Part shown: in pieces, positions 1 through 6,520 of the stretch
Position numbering within the stretch: position 1 is the stretch's first letter
Layout of the letters: each line of letters begins with the position of its first letter
From: Paracoccaceae bacterium
GTDB taxonomy: Bacteria; Pseudomonadota; Alphaproteobacteria; Rhodobacterales; Rhodobacteraceae
Direction of reading: 5' to 3'
NCBI GenBank assembly: GCA_023254015.1
Contig: JALQYS010000255.1
Span: 1-10,847 of the forward strand
Length of the DNA: 10,847 nt
Made by a program: the position numbers and the translations under genes
The notes under the pieces: generated by a model
What the model saw: the letters and a program-made list of their open reading frames with translations, nothing else
Told to the model about the DNA's origin: nothing
Databases searched by the model: none

Positions 1-143
1 TCAGCTAAAGATGGCTTGGCCATGATCCTGCGTCCGCTTGCCGATGGGTTCCCTGCAGCAGACCTGACGGCGACGGCAGGGCGCCTTGACAAAGGTCAAG
101 ACCCGAAGCTTTGCGTGCCGCCGCGGGGCAGCCGGCGGCCCGG
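1..143. other. Left-edge non-coding stretch downstream of the kinase gene
   Basis: I see no convincing gene here. Read on the minus strand it is the 3' flank of the kinase gene. A GC-rich inverted repeat begins a few bases past the kinase stop (GCCGCCG at 117-123 and CGGCGGC at 133-139, loop of 9), but no T-run follows it in either direction, so it is at best a weak terminator or processing hairpin. A second small perfect hairpin is CTTGAC (85-90) with GTCAAG (95-100), loop AAAG. A minus-strand ATG at 23-21 with AGGA just upstream could open a gene running off the left edge, but only seven codons are visible. Confidence 0.5.
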
Positions 144-2996
144 TCAGCCAGAGGTCCGGTTCCCCGCCCGGATCAACTTGGCGACCGAGGCGACCAGATC
201 GGCCTCTTGCACCGGCTTGCACAGAATCCCCAGGGTTTGCGTCGTGGCGAAGCGGACCTTCTCCGGCTCTCCGGTCACGATCAGCGTGGGCACGGGCGGA
301 TCAAGTCCGGCCGCCACGGCGGCAAGATCGGCCCCGGTCATGCCCTTCATGTTGAAATCGGTCAGCAGCGCCGACCAGGCGGCCGGCTGTTCGGTCAGCA
401 GGTCGCAGGCGTCCTGCGGATCGGTCACGCCAACCGCATCGGCCCCGGCGCGTTCCAGCTGGGCGGCGATGATGTCGGCCACATCGGCGACGTCATCCAC
501 CACCATGATCGTGCAGCCCTCCAACTGCTTGGGACCTTGCGGCACGGGGTCGGACGAGGGCGGAGCAGGCGACGCGATCCACGCGCCGGCCACCGCCATG
601 ACAGGCCAGGCCACCGTGACCGCGAGGCCGCCCTCGGGCCGGTTGTCCAGCCAGATCGCTCCGGCATTGTCCTGCAAGATCGTCGCCACGATGGGCAGGC
701 CAATGCCCGTGCCCTGGCTGCCCTTGGTGGTAAAATAGGGCTCGAAGATCCGCGATCGGACCTCGGGGGACAGGCCCGGGCCGTCGTCGGTCACGCGAAA
801 CACCGAATAGCGGACATCGGGCCGCCAAAGCCCGACATCCGGCCGGCGCGTGGGCGCAGAGGCCGGATCAGACAGCACCTCGATCAACACCCGGGCCGGC
901 CGATCCTGACGGGAATCACAGGCGTTCAGCAACAGGTTCGTCAAGACCTGCAACACCCGGGTCGCCTCGGCCCAGACCGGCTGCTCGTGCTCGGGCAGCT
1001 GGATCTTGACCTTGTGCCGTTCGATCCGGGCCTGGCCGATCAGATCGACGCCACGCTCAACCAGATGGCGAAGGTCAAGCTGTTGTGGCGAACCACCTGT
1101 TTGCCCCAACTGCTTGAGGTCGACCACGAGTTGCGAGGCCATGGCCGTAGCCCGCTGGATCTGCCTGATGCTGGCCAGCGCATCGATATCCGCCTCAAGC
1201 CGGGCCTCCAGCCTGGCCGAGGCGCCCGAGACCACCGCGATGGCGTTGTTCAGGTCATGGGCGACGAAAGCGGACACATGCGCGATGGTCGCGCGTTGCT
1301 GGGCGACCTGCACCGCATCACGCAGGGCGGCGCGGTCGGCCTCCATCTGCCTGCGCTGGGTGATATCGCGGGTGATGACCAGCACCTTGCCATCCTCGCG
1401 CGGTGTCAACGTCACCTCTTGCGGCACGGCGGCTCCGTCAAGGCGCTGCCCCACGAGCGGAAGATGGCGCACAGGCAAACGCTGCGCCCGCCCGTGCCCC
1501 GGCGCGGGCAACCAGGGCGCGGGGGCTTCGGGGTGCAGATCCTGCCAGCACAGCGCTTCGGGAAGAACGGCCTCCGGAATCCCGAAAATCTCGCGATAGG
1601 CGTTGTTCATGAAGGCATAGCGCCCGGTCTGGTCCAGCATGGCGATGCCGTCGCTTGTGCCCTGAATCGCCAGCTGCCAGTCCTGCACCTCGCGGCTGTG
1701 CGACTGCTTGATGGGGGTAATATCGGTCTGGACCGACAGAAAGCCCCGCACCTTGCCATGCGCATCCCGCAACGGCAAGTTGTCCAGCACGACCCAGAAC
1801 TCTTGCCCATCGCGGGTCAGGTTCAGCGTTTCACTGCGCAGCGGCTGCGCGTTGGCGATGGCCTCGTCGATCTTTCTGGTCGCCTCCTTGTCCGCATTCG
1901 GAGAGCGCCAGAGATCGGCAGGCCGCTTTCCCCGCACCTCGGCCAGCGTCCAGCCGGTCTTTTTTTCAAAGGCGGGGTTGACCCATTCAACCCTGGACTC
2001 GGCGTCGGCCAGGATCACAAGGTTCGATGTCAGCCGGGCAATCTCGCCAAGGCGGGCAATTTCATACTGCTGCTGCTGCTGTTCGGTAAAGTCGCGCACG
2101 ATGGTGTAGACCCCATCGCGCTGACCATCCACCAGACGCGGTACCAGGATGGCGTTATGCCAGCGGGTCTGACCATTGAGCTCGATCGCATAGTCCACCG
2201 AGACTCTTTCCGCCCCGGCCTCGATGCGGGCAATCGCCTGATTGTAGTGCGCAAGGGTTTCGGGCGCGAGAACATCGAACACGGTATTGCCCATGAAAAC
2301 CTTGGGCGACAGGAACTCTTGCGATTCGGCCAGCGCATTGTGCGACACATAGCGTCCTTCACCGTCGATCTCGACCACCAGATAGGGCAGTGCATTGATC
2401 GTTGCCTGCAGCTTGGCGCGCTTGGCCTCCAGCTCACGCCGGGCGTTCGCGGCTTCGGCTTCGGCGGTGGACCGGTCCAGCAAGACACTGATGGCATTGG
2501 CAATCGCCTGCATCAGCTGCACCTCGATGGCAGAAAAACGCCGCCGCCCGCGCGTGGCATCCAGGTTGAGAACGCCTATCAATTGCCCACGGGTCATCAT
2601 CGGTGCAGCCAACAGCGACCGGACACCCTGCTGTTCAAGGATCCGCCGTTCCGGCGACCCTGCCGGCAGCTTGCGCACATCCGGGATGACAAAGGGCTTG
2701 CCCGCGGCAAGCGTCTCGGCCCAGGGATCCAGCAGCGAGACCGGCAGGTTCTGTGACTGATCGATCATGCTGGGGGTGCCTGGCGCCACCCATTCGTGGG
2801 TGTTGTCCATCGTCTCGGCCGAGGTGAAACGAAACACGCAGGCGCGGTGAACACCGGTCAGCTCGCCAACCCGGGCCAGCACCTGACCTATCGCCTCGGG
2901 CACCTGCCGCTCGCAAGACCGCAAGAGTTCGCCCAGCGCATGGATGACCAACTCCAGATACACCCGGCCCGGACGAAGCCTGCCCGGACGCATCAC
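144..2996 (-). CDS. Hybrid sensor histidine kinase, GAF-PAS-PAS-PAS-HisKA-HATPase-REC
   Basis: A cytosolic hybrid sensor kinase of 950 aa that should autophosphorylate on histidine and pass phosphate to its own receiver and probably to the response regulator encoded just upstream. Visible order: GAF-like domain (about 20-175), three PAS units (about 195-305, 315-430, 438-548, the first two joined by a short Gln run at 306-310), dimerisation helix with H-box VAHDLNNAIAVV (phospho-His 580), N-box LLNACDS (about 688-694), G1 box DDGPG (737-741), G2 box GTGIGLP (762-768), and a C-terminal receiver with acidic pair D834/D835, phospho-acceptor D880 in LLTDFNMKG and Lys927. There are no membrane segments or signal peptide, so the input is probably intracellular: a small ligand, redox state or cofactor bound by GAF or PAS. 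The gene starts 12 nt after the regulator stop. GTG (2996) and ATG (2993) are adjacent starts, both suitably spaced from AGGGA at 3003-3007. The signal cannot be read from sequence. Confidence 0.93.
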   Translation of the reverse strand: MMRPGRLRPGRVYLELVIHALGELLRSCERQVPEAIGQVLARVGELTGVHRACVFRFTSAETMDNTHEWVAPGTPSMIDQSQNLPVSLLDPWAETLAAGKPFVIPDVRKLPAGSPERRILEQQGVRSLLAAPMMTRGQLIGVLNLDATRGRRRFSAIEVQLMQAIANAISVLLDRSTAEAEAANARRELEAKRAKLQATINALPYLVVEIDGEGRYVSHNALAESQEFLSPKVFMGNTVFDVLAPETLAHYNQAIARIEAGAERVSVDYAIELNGQTRWHNAILVPRLVDGQRDGVYTIVRDFTEQQQQQYEIARLGEIARLTSNLVILADAESRVEWVNPAFEKKTGWTLAEVRGKRPADLWRSPNADKEATRKIDEAIANAQPLRSETLNLTRDGQEFWVVLDNLPLRDAHGKVRGFLSVQTDITPIKQSHSREVQDWQLAIQGTSDGIAMLDQTGRYAFMNNAYREIFGIPEAVLPEALCWQDLHPEAPAPWLPAPGHGRAQRLPVRHLPLVGQRLDGAAVPQEVTLTPREDGKVLVITRDITQRRQMEADRAALRDAVQVAQQRATIAHVSAFVAHDLNNAIAVVSGASARLEARLEADIDALASIRQIQRATAMASQLVVDLKQLGQTGGSPQQLDLRHLVERGVDLIGQARIERHKVKIQLPEHEQPVWAEATRVLQVLTNLLLNACDSRQDRPARVLIEVLSDPASAPTRRPDVGLWRPDVRYSVFRVTDDGPGLSPEVRSRIFEPYFTTKGSQGTGIGLPIVATILQDNAGAIWLDNRPEGGLAVTVAWPVMAVAGAWIASPAPPSSDPVPQGPKQLEGCTIMVVDDVADVADIIAAQLERAGADAVGVTDPQDACDLLTEQPAAWSALLTDFNMKGMTGADLAAVAAGLDPPVPTLIVTGEPEKVRFATTQTLGILCKPVQEADLVASVAKLIRAGNRTSG
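2067..2081. repeat. (CTG)5 trinucleotide run encoding five Gln in the PAS linker
   Basis: Five perfect CTG units on the plus strand read as five CAG glutamine codons (residues 306-310) of the kinase. They lie between the first and second PAS domains, a flexible linker where changes in repeat number would be tolerated. Confidence 0.85.
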
Positions 2997-3008
2997 CGCA
3001 ATTCCCTG

Positions 3009-3644
3009 TCAGCACAGCCCATCTTGGCGCGCCTTCAATGCAACTTCGGTCCGGTTGCGGACGCCCAGCTTGCGGCAGATCGATTTCACATCCGCCTTGA
3101 CAAGCACCTCGCTGATGCCCAGTTCGCGGCCGATCTCCTTGTTCTGCAGGCCCTCGCACAGTCGCAGCAGCACGGACATTTCGCGCGGCTTCAGTTGAAC
3201 CTCGCCAGAGGTCTGCGCCTTCTGCTCGCTCAGGTATTTGATGGGCACATAGACCTCGCCCGAGGCGACCAGTTGCAGCGCATGCTGCAAGGATCGCAGC
3301 GGCAGCGTCTTGGGGATAAGCCCCATAACCCCGATGTCCAGCGCATGCTGCAGGGCCGACGGCGGAACATGGCCGGAAAACAGCACCACGCCCTTGCCGT
3401 TCGCCTCCATCAGGCTGCGCACCCCGTCCATCCCACTGACACCCGGCATGTGATAATCCAGCAAGACGACATCGACCGGACCGACAGTGCTGATCCTGTC
3501 CAGCGCCTCGTTGATGGTCGTGACCGGCCAAACCTCGAAATCGCCGGTTTCATGCAGAGCCGACGACACAGCCTCGCAGACGATCGTATGATCGTCGACA
3601 AGAAGAACCGTAACCTTTTGGTCTGTGATGTGCTGTTGTGTCAT
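3009..3644 (-). CDS. NarL/FixJ-family response regulator, REC plus LuxR-type HTH
   Basis: A 211-aa DNA-binding response regulator. The receiver domain has the acidic pair D17/D18 (LLVDDHT), phospho-acceptor D63 (VVLLDYHMPG), Ser90 (switch Ser/Thr position) and Lys112 (PKT). A LuxR/GerE-type helix-turn-helix covers about 153-208, with the typical LKPRE start, the NKEIGRELGIS recognition region and the VKADVKSICRKLGV helix. I chose ATG 3644 because the receiver begins soon after it and a strong GGAGGT lies at 3657-3662, about 12 nt upstream. A longer in-frame start at 3695 would add 17 residues on the wrong side of that site. It is first in a two-gene operon with the hybrid kinase, so the two very likely form a pair. 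Its operon diverges from the copper genes beginning at 3882, so it could control them, but no binding site is proven. Confidence 0.93.
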   Translation of the reverse strand: MTQQHITDQKVTVLLVDDHTIVCEAVSSALHETGDFEVWPVTTINEALDRISTVGPVDVVLLDYHMPGVSGMDGVRSLMEANGKGVVLFSGHVPPSALQHALDIGVMGLIPKTLPLRSLQHALQLVASGEVYVPIKYLSEQKAQTSGEVQLKPREMSVLLRLCEGLQNKEIGRELGISEVLVKADVKSICRKLGVRNRTEVALKARQDGLC

Positions 3645-3881
3645 GGCGTGGTTCACACCTCCGATGTGGTGGGGGGCGGTTGGAACGGACAGCACTTATC
3701 ATTCGAACGGAACCGGGAGGAACACAGACCTTTACAACCTTTGCGTCATTTTTGTGTCAGGTCAAACCAATAGGCAAGAACCTGCCACAACCTGCCATCT
3801 TGACCGGGCAAGGCGCAGGAATGTCGCCTGTGCCCGAAAGAGGTTGTCGTCAAGGCCGGGATGGGGCATTGAGCCAGCGTG
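3645..3881. promoter_or_regulatory. Divergent intergenic region with direct repeats
   Basis: This stretch should hold promoters for the two-component operon (leftward) and the copper leader operon (rightward). It is less GC-rich than its flanks around 3720-3780. Two perfect copies of AACCTGCCA lie at 3779-3787 and 3789-3797, a period of 10 bp, that is one helical turn. A pair of ACCTTT copies sits at 3728-3733 and 3737-3742. TTGACC at 3800-3805 resembles a -35 element for the rightward genes, but I see no good -10 at the right distance. The repeats look like sites for a tandemly bound regulator, but this is inference. Confidence 0.4.
3657..3662 (-). promoter_or_regulatory. Ribosome-binding site deciding the response regulator start
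   Basis: On the minus strand this reads GGAGGT, 12 nt before ATG 3644. It lies inside the coding region of the longer alternative frame that starts at 3695, which argues for the shorter protein. Confidence 0.6.
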
Positions 3882-4244
3882 ATGCAAACTTTGGCGAAAA
3901 CCATCCGGCAGCTGTTCCTTCTGGCTGTGCTGACTGTTGCGCTTGTCGCGACAGGCTTTGGCCATCGTCTGGCCACCGCCGACAACCCAGAGTTGCAGGC
4001 CTATCTTGGCGCCGGGGGCGAGCTGTCGCAGCTTTGCGCCGACGCGGATGCACCGGGCCACCCCGCCCATGGCGATTGCCCGGCCTGCCACATCGCGGCC
4101 GGCGCGGACCTGCCGTCAAAGGCTTTGGACTTGCGCGATGCAGATCTGGTTCTGGTCGCGACTGTCATTGCCCCGCGGGAAAGCCGCGCGGTGCGCCTGG
4201 TGCTTGACCCCGCGCGCGGGCTGCGCGCGCCCCCTTTGGCCTGA
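3882..4244 (+). CDS. CutF/DUF2946-like exported copper-sensing leader protein with RAPP arrest motif
   Basis: A 120-aa protein that I read as a CutF/CruR-like regulatory nascent chain. Seen: an N-terminal hydrophobic export segment (about 10-26), Cys52, a His-rich approach (H60, H63) to CPACH with Cys66 and Cys69, and a C-terminal Arg-Ala-Pro-Pro (115-118) only two residues before the stop. Known: R. capsulatus CutF and Bordetella CruR are short exported proteins that sense periplasmic copper through Cys motifs and control translation of the next gene, and RAPP is an established ribosome-arrest motif. Inferred: this protein senses copper while being exported and tunes mbnP translation. Its last codons are complementary to the mbnP ribosome-binding site. 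GTG (3879) and ATG (3882) are adjacent starts and neither has a strong Shine-Dalgarno; I prefer ATG. It precedes mbnP by 64 nt with no terminator between them. It could instead be a simple periplasmic metal-binding protein. Confidence 0.8.
   Translation: MQTLAKTIRQLFLLAVLTVALVATGFGHRLATADNPELQAYLGAGGELSQLCADADAPGHPAHGDCPACHIAAGADLPSKALDLRDADLVLVATVIAPRESRAVRLVLDPARGLRAPPLA
4224..4235 (+). promoter_or_regulatory. RAPP ribosome-arrest codons at the end of the leader ORF
   Basis: Codons CGC GCG CCC CCT encode Arg-Ala-Pro-Pro, followed only by Leu, Ala and the stop. RAPP is the core of characterised arrest peptides such as ApdP of alphaproteobacteria. A ribosome paused on the proline codons would cover roughly the next 12-15 nt, which include the 4233-4240 arm of the hairpin that masks the mbnP start. 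Confidence 0.65.
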
Positions 4245-4300
4245 TCGCGTTTCCCTGAACCCCGATCTCTGCGGGTGCCGTCGCGCGCCCCTGCCAAAGG
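4233..4300 (+). promoter_or_regulatory. RNA stem sequestering the mbnP ribosome-binding site
   Basis: CCTTTGGC (4233-4240), the codons for the last residues of the leader protein, is a perfect 8-bp complement of GCCAAAGG (4293-4300), which contains the AAAGGA Shine-Dalgarno of mbnP. The loop of about 52 nt can fold a small inner stem (CCCG 4261-4264 with CGGG 4272-4275). When paired, the mbnP start should be masked; a ribosome held at the leader's RAPP motif would occupy the left arm and free it. The complementarity is seen, the regulation is inferred from the CutF-cutO precedent. Confidence 0.7.
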
Positions 4301-4301
4301 A
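4296..4301 (+). promoter_or_regulatory. mbnP Shine-Dalgarno AAAGGA
   Basis: AAAGGA lies 7 nt before the mbnP ATG at 4309, an ideal spacing. All but its last base falls in the right arm of the 4233-4300 stem, so access to it should depend on the state of the leader's translation. Confidence 0.75.
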
Positions 4302-4308
4302 CCATTCC

Positions 4309-5202
4309 ATGACCCGTTTCGCGTTTGCGGCCCCGGCCGCCCTGATTGCCGTTGTCGCGGCCTCTCCCGTTCTGGGCGATATGCCCGTTCTGGGCGATAT
4401 GGCCGTCTCCATTCCCTTCACGGCCGAAATCGCCGGCAAGCCGTTTTCCTGCAGCGAGACCTTCCCCGGCCTTGGCAGCACCGGCGCCGCGGTGCAGGCG
4501 GTTGATTTCCGGCTGTTTGTGTCCGAGGCCGCGCTGGTCAGGGCTGATGGCAGCCTGCAGCCCATCGCGCTGGATGAGGACGGGCAATGGCAGCAGGGCA
4601 GCCTTGCCCTCCTGGATTTCGAAGATGGCTCGGGCGGCTGCGCCAATGGCACGGTGGGCACCAACACCACGCTGCGCGGCACGGTCCCCGAAGGCGACTA
4701 CACCGGCCTTGCCCTGACCATCGGCGTGCCCTTTGCGCAAAACCACGGCGACCCCACCGTATCGGCCGTGCCGCTGAACACGACGGCGATGTTCTGGAAC
4801 TGGCAGGGCGGCTACAAGTTCCTGCGCATCGACCTTGTGCCGACCGCGCTGGCGGGCCAGACCGCCGAGGCCGGGGCTGGCGATGGCAAGGCCAAGGGCT
4901 GGTTCCTGCATCTTGGATCGACCCTGTGCGATGCGGCCTCCAAGACCGAGGCGCCCAAGGCCTGTGCCAATGAAAACCGCATGGCGGTGCGACTTGACGG
5001 GTTTGATCCGGCCAGAAACACCGTGGTCATCGACCCAGGCCCCGTGCTGGCCGAGGCCGATCTGACCGTGAACGCACCCGAGACCTCGCCCGGCTGCATG
5101 TCTTTCCCCAAGGATGCCGACTGCCTGACGGTCATGGGCAAGCTGGGCCTGCCCTATATGGACCGGCCCGCCGGCCCGCAGCAGCTGGTCTCGATGCGCT
5201 AA
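4309..5202 (+). CDS. mbnP: MbnP family periplasmic copper-binding protein
   Basis: A 297-aa exported protein of the MbnP group ('metallo-mystery pair' four-Cys motif proteins). The Methylosinus member binds copper after its MbnH partner converts a tryptophan to kynurenine. Seen: Sec signal peptide (about 1-23); Cys48 and Cys111; the family core FWNWQGGYKF with Trp163 and Trp165; WFLHLGST with Trp198 and His201; Cys207 and Cys219 before a conserved NR; and C-terminal PGCMS...C...LGLPY with Cys263 and Cys272. His146 in NHGDP is another possible ligand. I cannot say which Trp would be modified. The ATG is set by the signal peptide and AAAGGA; the same frame stays open upstream to 3937, but that part is not plausible protein. 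mbnH starts 1 nt after the stop, so the pair is co-translated. An exact 18-bp duplication (PVLGDM twice) sits at the signal cleavage region. Copper binding is inferred from the family. Confidence 0.92.
   Translation: MTRFAFAAPAALIAVVAASPVLGDMPVLGDMAVSIPFTAEIAGKPFSCSETFPGLGSTGAAVQAVDFRLFVSEAALVRADGSLQPIALDEDGQWQQGSLALLDFEDGSGGCANGTVGTNTTLRGTVPEGDYTGLALTIGVPFAQNHGDPTVSAVPLNTTAMFWNWQGGYKFLRIDLVPTALAGQTAEAGAGDGKAKGWFLHLGSTLCDAASKTEAPKACANENRMAVRLDGFDPARNTVVIDPGPVLAEADLTVNAPETSPGCMSFPKDADCLTVMGKLGLPYMDRPAGPQQLVSMR
4366..4401 (+). repeat. Perfect 18-bp tandem duplication in mbnP
   Basis: Positions 4366-4383 and 4384-4401 are identical and encode PVLGDM twice (residues 20-25 and 26-31), around the predicted signal peptidase site. 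It is in frame, lengthens the junction by six residues and offers two similar cleavage contexts. It looks like a recent slippage duplication. Confidence 0.95.
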
Positions 5203-5203
5203 G

Positions 5204-6331
5204 ATGCTGCGCCGCCTCGTCACCATCGGGGCGGCGGCCTTTCTGATCGCCGGGGCCGCCATGGCCGAGACCCCCGCCTATGAATGGCCGCTGCCAACCT
5301 GGATGCCCCCGCCGCCGGTACCGGCCGACAACCCCATGTCGGCCGCCAAGGTGGATTTGGGCCGACACCTGTTCCATGACGCGCGCCTGTCGCGCGACGG
5401 CACCGTGGCCTGCGTGTCCTGCCATGTGCAGGCGCGGGCCTTCAGCGACGGCCGGACGGTGGCGGTGGGCATCCATGGCACCACCGGCGCCAAGAATGCC
5501 CCCGGCCTTGCCAATGTGGGCTATCTGCCGGTGTTGACCTGGGCCAACCCGCACATGCGCAGCCTTGAGTTTCAGGCCCTGATCCCGATCTTCGGGGAAA
5601 ACCCTGACGAGATGGGCAGCACCGGGCAAGAGGCGACGATTCTAGCGACGCTTGCCGCCGATCCCTATTACGCCGCCGCCTTCCCCCGCGCCTTTCCCGA
5701 CCACCCTGCCCCGGACCTGTTCACCATCACCCGCGCACTGGCCGCCTTTCAGCGCAGCCTGATCTCGGTCACGTCGCCCTATGACGCCTTCAAGCGCCAG
5801 GGCGACAAGACAGCACTGTCCGAGGCGGCCAGGCGCGGCGAGCAGTTGTTCTTTGACCATCGCTTTGAATGTTATCACTGCCATTCCGGCGTGCATTTCA
5901 CCGACACGCTGCAAACCGCGCGGATGCCCGAGGCCGAGGTGGGCTTTCACAATACCGGGCTTTACCGCGACTATCCGGCGGCGGTGCCGGGGTTGATCGA
6001 ACTCACCGGACGGCCGCAGGACGCGGGCCGCTTTCGCACGCCCAGCCTGCGCAACGTGGCGGTGACGGCCCCCTACATGCATGACGGGTCAATCCCCGAT
6101 CTGCGCGCTGTGATCGCGCACTACGCCGCGGGGGGCCGGGCGCCGGATCATCCGCAGAAGGATGGCATGATTCAGGGCTTTGTCGCCACCGAGGCCGAGA
6201 TTGCCGATCTGATCGCCTTTCTGGAAAGCCTGACCGATCAGAACTTCCTCACCGATCCCCGCCTTTCGGACCCCTGGCCCGAAAGTCACCCTGCCCGGGC
6301 GCGCCGGATGATGCCGCCGGCGGGTGGATAG
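5204..6331 (+). CDS. mbnH: MbnH family di-heme c-type cytochrome, MauG/CcP-like
   Basis: A 375-aa periplasmic di-heme enzyme of the MauG / bacterial cytochrome c peroxidase superfamily, MbnH branch. The family oxidises a Trp of MbnP to kynurenine using peroxide or oxygen with reductant. Seen: signal peptide (about 1-21, cut after AMA); LGRHLFHD (52-59); first heme site CVSCH (70-74); the branch signature NVGYLPVLTWANPHMRSLEFQ; second heme site CYHCH (223-227); and the C-terminal block GRFRTPSLRNVAVTAPYMHDGS (276-296). Length is normal for the family. It begins 1 nt after mbnP without a clear Shine-Dalgarno of its own, so it should be translationally coupled to mbnP and thus inherit any control by the leader. 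The alternative, an ordinary hydrogen-peroxide-detoxifying CcP, is less likely given the MbnP partner. Maturation needs the cytochrome c assembly system, not in this window. Confidence 0.93.
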   Translation: MLRRLVTIGAAAFLIAGAAMAETPAYEWPLPTWMPPPPVPADNPMSAAKVDLGRHLFHDARLSRDGTVACVSCHVQARAFSDGRTVAVGIHGTTGAKNAPGLANVGYLPVLTWANPHMRSLEFQALIPIFGENPDEMGSTGQEATILATLAADPYYAAAFPRAFPDHPAPDLFTITRALAAFQRSLISVTSPYDAFKRQGDKTALSEAARRGEQLFFDHRFECYHCHSGVHFTDTLQTARMPEAEVGFHNTGLYRDYPAAVPGLIELTGRPQDAGRFRTPSLRNVAVTAPYMHDGSIPDLRAVIAHYAAGGRAPDHPQKDGMIQGFVATEAEIADLIAFLESLTDQNFLTDPRLSDPWPESHPARARRMMPPAGG

Positions 6332-6336
6332 ATTGC

Positions 6337-6379
6337 CCGGCCTTGCGGGGGGAGGCGTCCCGATATCCCGCAAGGCCGG
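6337..6379. repeat. 13-bp perfect inverted repeat after mbnH
   Basis: The arms are CCGGCCTTGCGGG (6337-6349) and CCCGCAAGGCCGG (6367-6379), perfectly complementary with a 17-nt loop. It starts 5 nt past the mbnH stop. No T-run follows, so it is more likely a stabilising 3' hairpin of the mbnPH transcript, or part of a larger regulatory fold, than a terminator. Confidence 0.85.
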
Positions 6380-6417
6380 TGGTCCCGCCCCTCTTCCCGT
6401 GGGGCCGGGCCTTGACT

Positions 6418-6453
6418 GGCCCCGTCCGGCCACTGTCGGACGGGGCCCTTTTT
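6418..6453 (+). terminator. Intrinsic terminator between mbnH and the PCuAC gene
   Basis: A perfect 11-bp GC-rich stem, GGCCCCGTCCG (6418-6428) with CGGACGGGGCC (6437-6447), 8-nt loop, then C and five T (6449-6453). This is a textbook Rho-independent terminator for the mbnPH transcript. A competing stem, GGGGCC (6401-6406) with GGCCCC (6418-6423), uses the terminator's left arm, so conditional read-through into the PCuAC gene is possible. Confidence 0.88.
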
Positions 6454-6520
6454 GCCAGATTGCCCAGACCGGACGGCCCCGTCCAGACCGAAACCAACCC
6501 GACCAGAAAGGACAGAACCC

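Noticed and set aside
1..23. Minus-strand ATG at 23-21 with AGGA upstream, possibly a new gene running off the left edge
   Set aside because: Only seven codons are visible, so nothing supports a product; mentioned only as an edge possibility.
111..2756. Very long plus-strand open frame (881 codons) opposite the kinase gene
   Set aside because: It is a mirror of the kinase coding strand in GC-rich DNA, its translation is His/Arg/Gly/Pro-rich without any domain, and the minus-strand kinase has all its catalytic motifs.
3645..3695. 17-residue N-terminal extension of the response regulator
   Set aside because: A GGAGGT ribosome-binding site lies inside this extension and points to ATG 3644, and the receiver fold begins soon after it.
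4209..4230. GC-alternating run at the end of the leader gene as a possible Z-DNA or terminator element
   Set aside because: CCCGCGCGCGGG is palindromic, but it is coding sequence and lacks a following T-run; it is only noted as part of the structured region near the arrest motif.
3937..4308. Upstream extension of the mbnP frame over the leader gene
   Set aside because: It has no start with a ribosome-binding site, its composition is unlike a protein, and the signal peptide begins exactly at 4309 after AAAGGA.
4165..5262. Minus-strand 365-codon frame opposite mbnP
   Set aside because: It is a shadow with low-complexity Gly/Arg/Ala/His content; mbnP on the other strand has clear family motifs.
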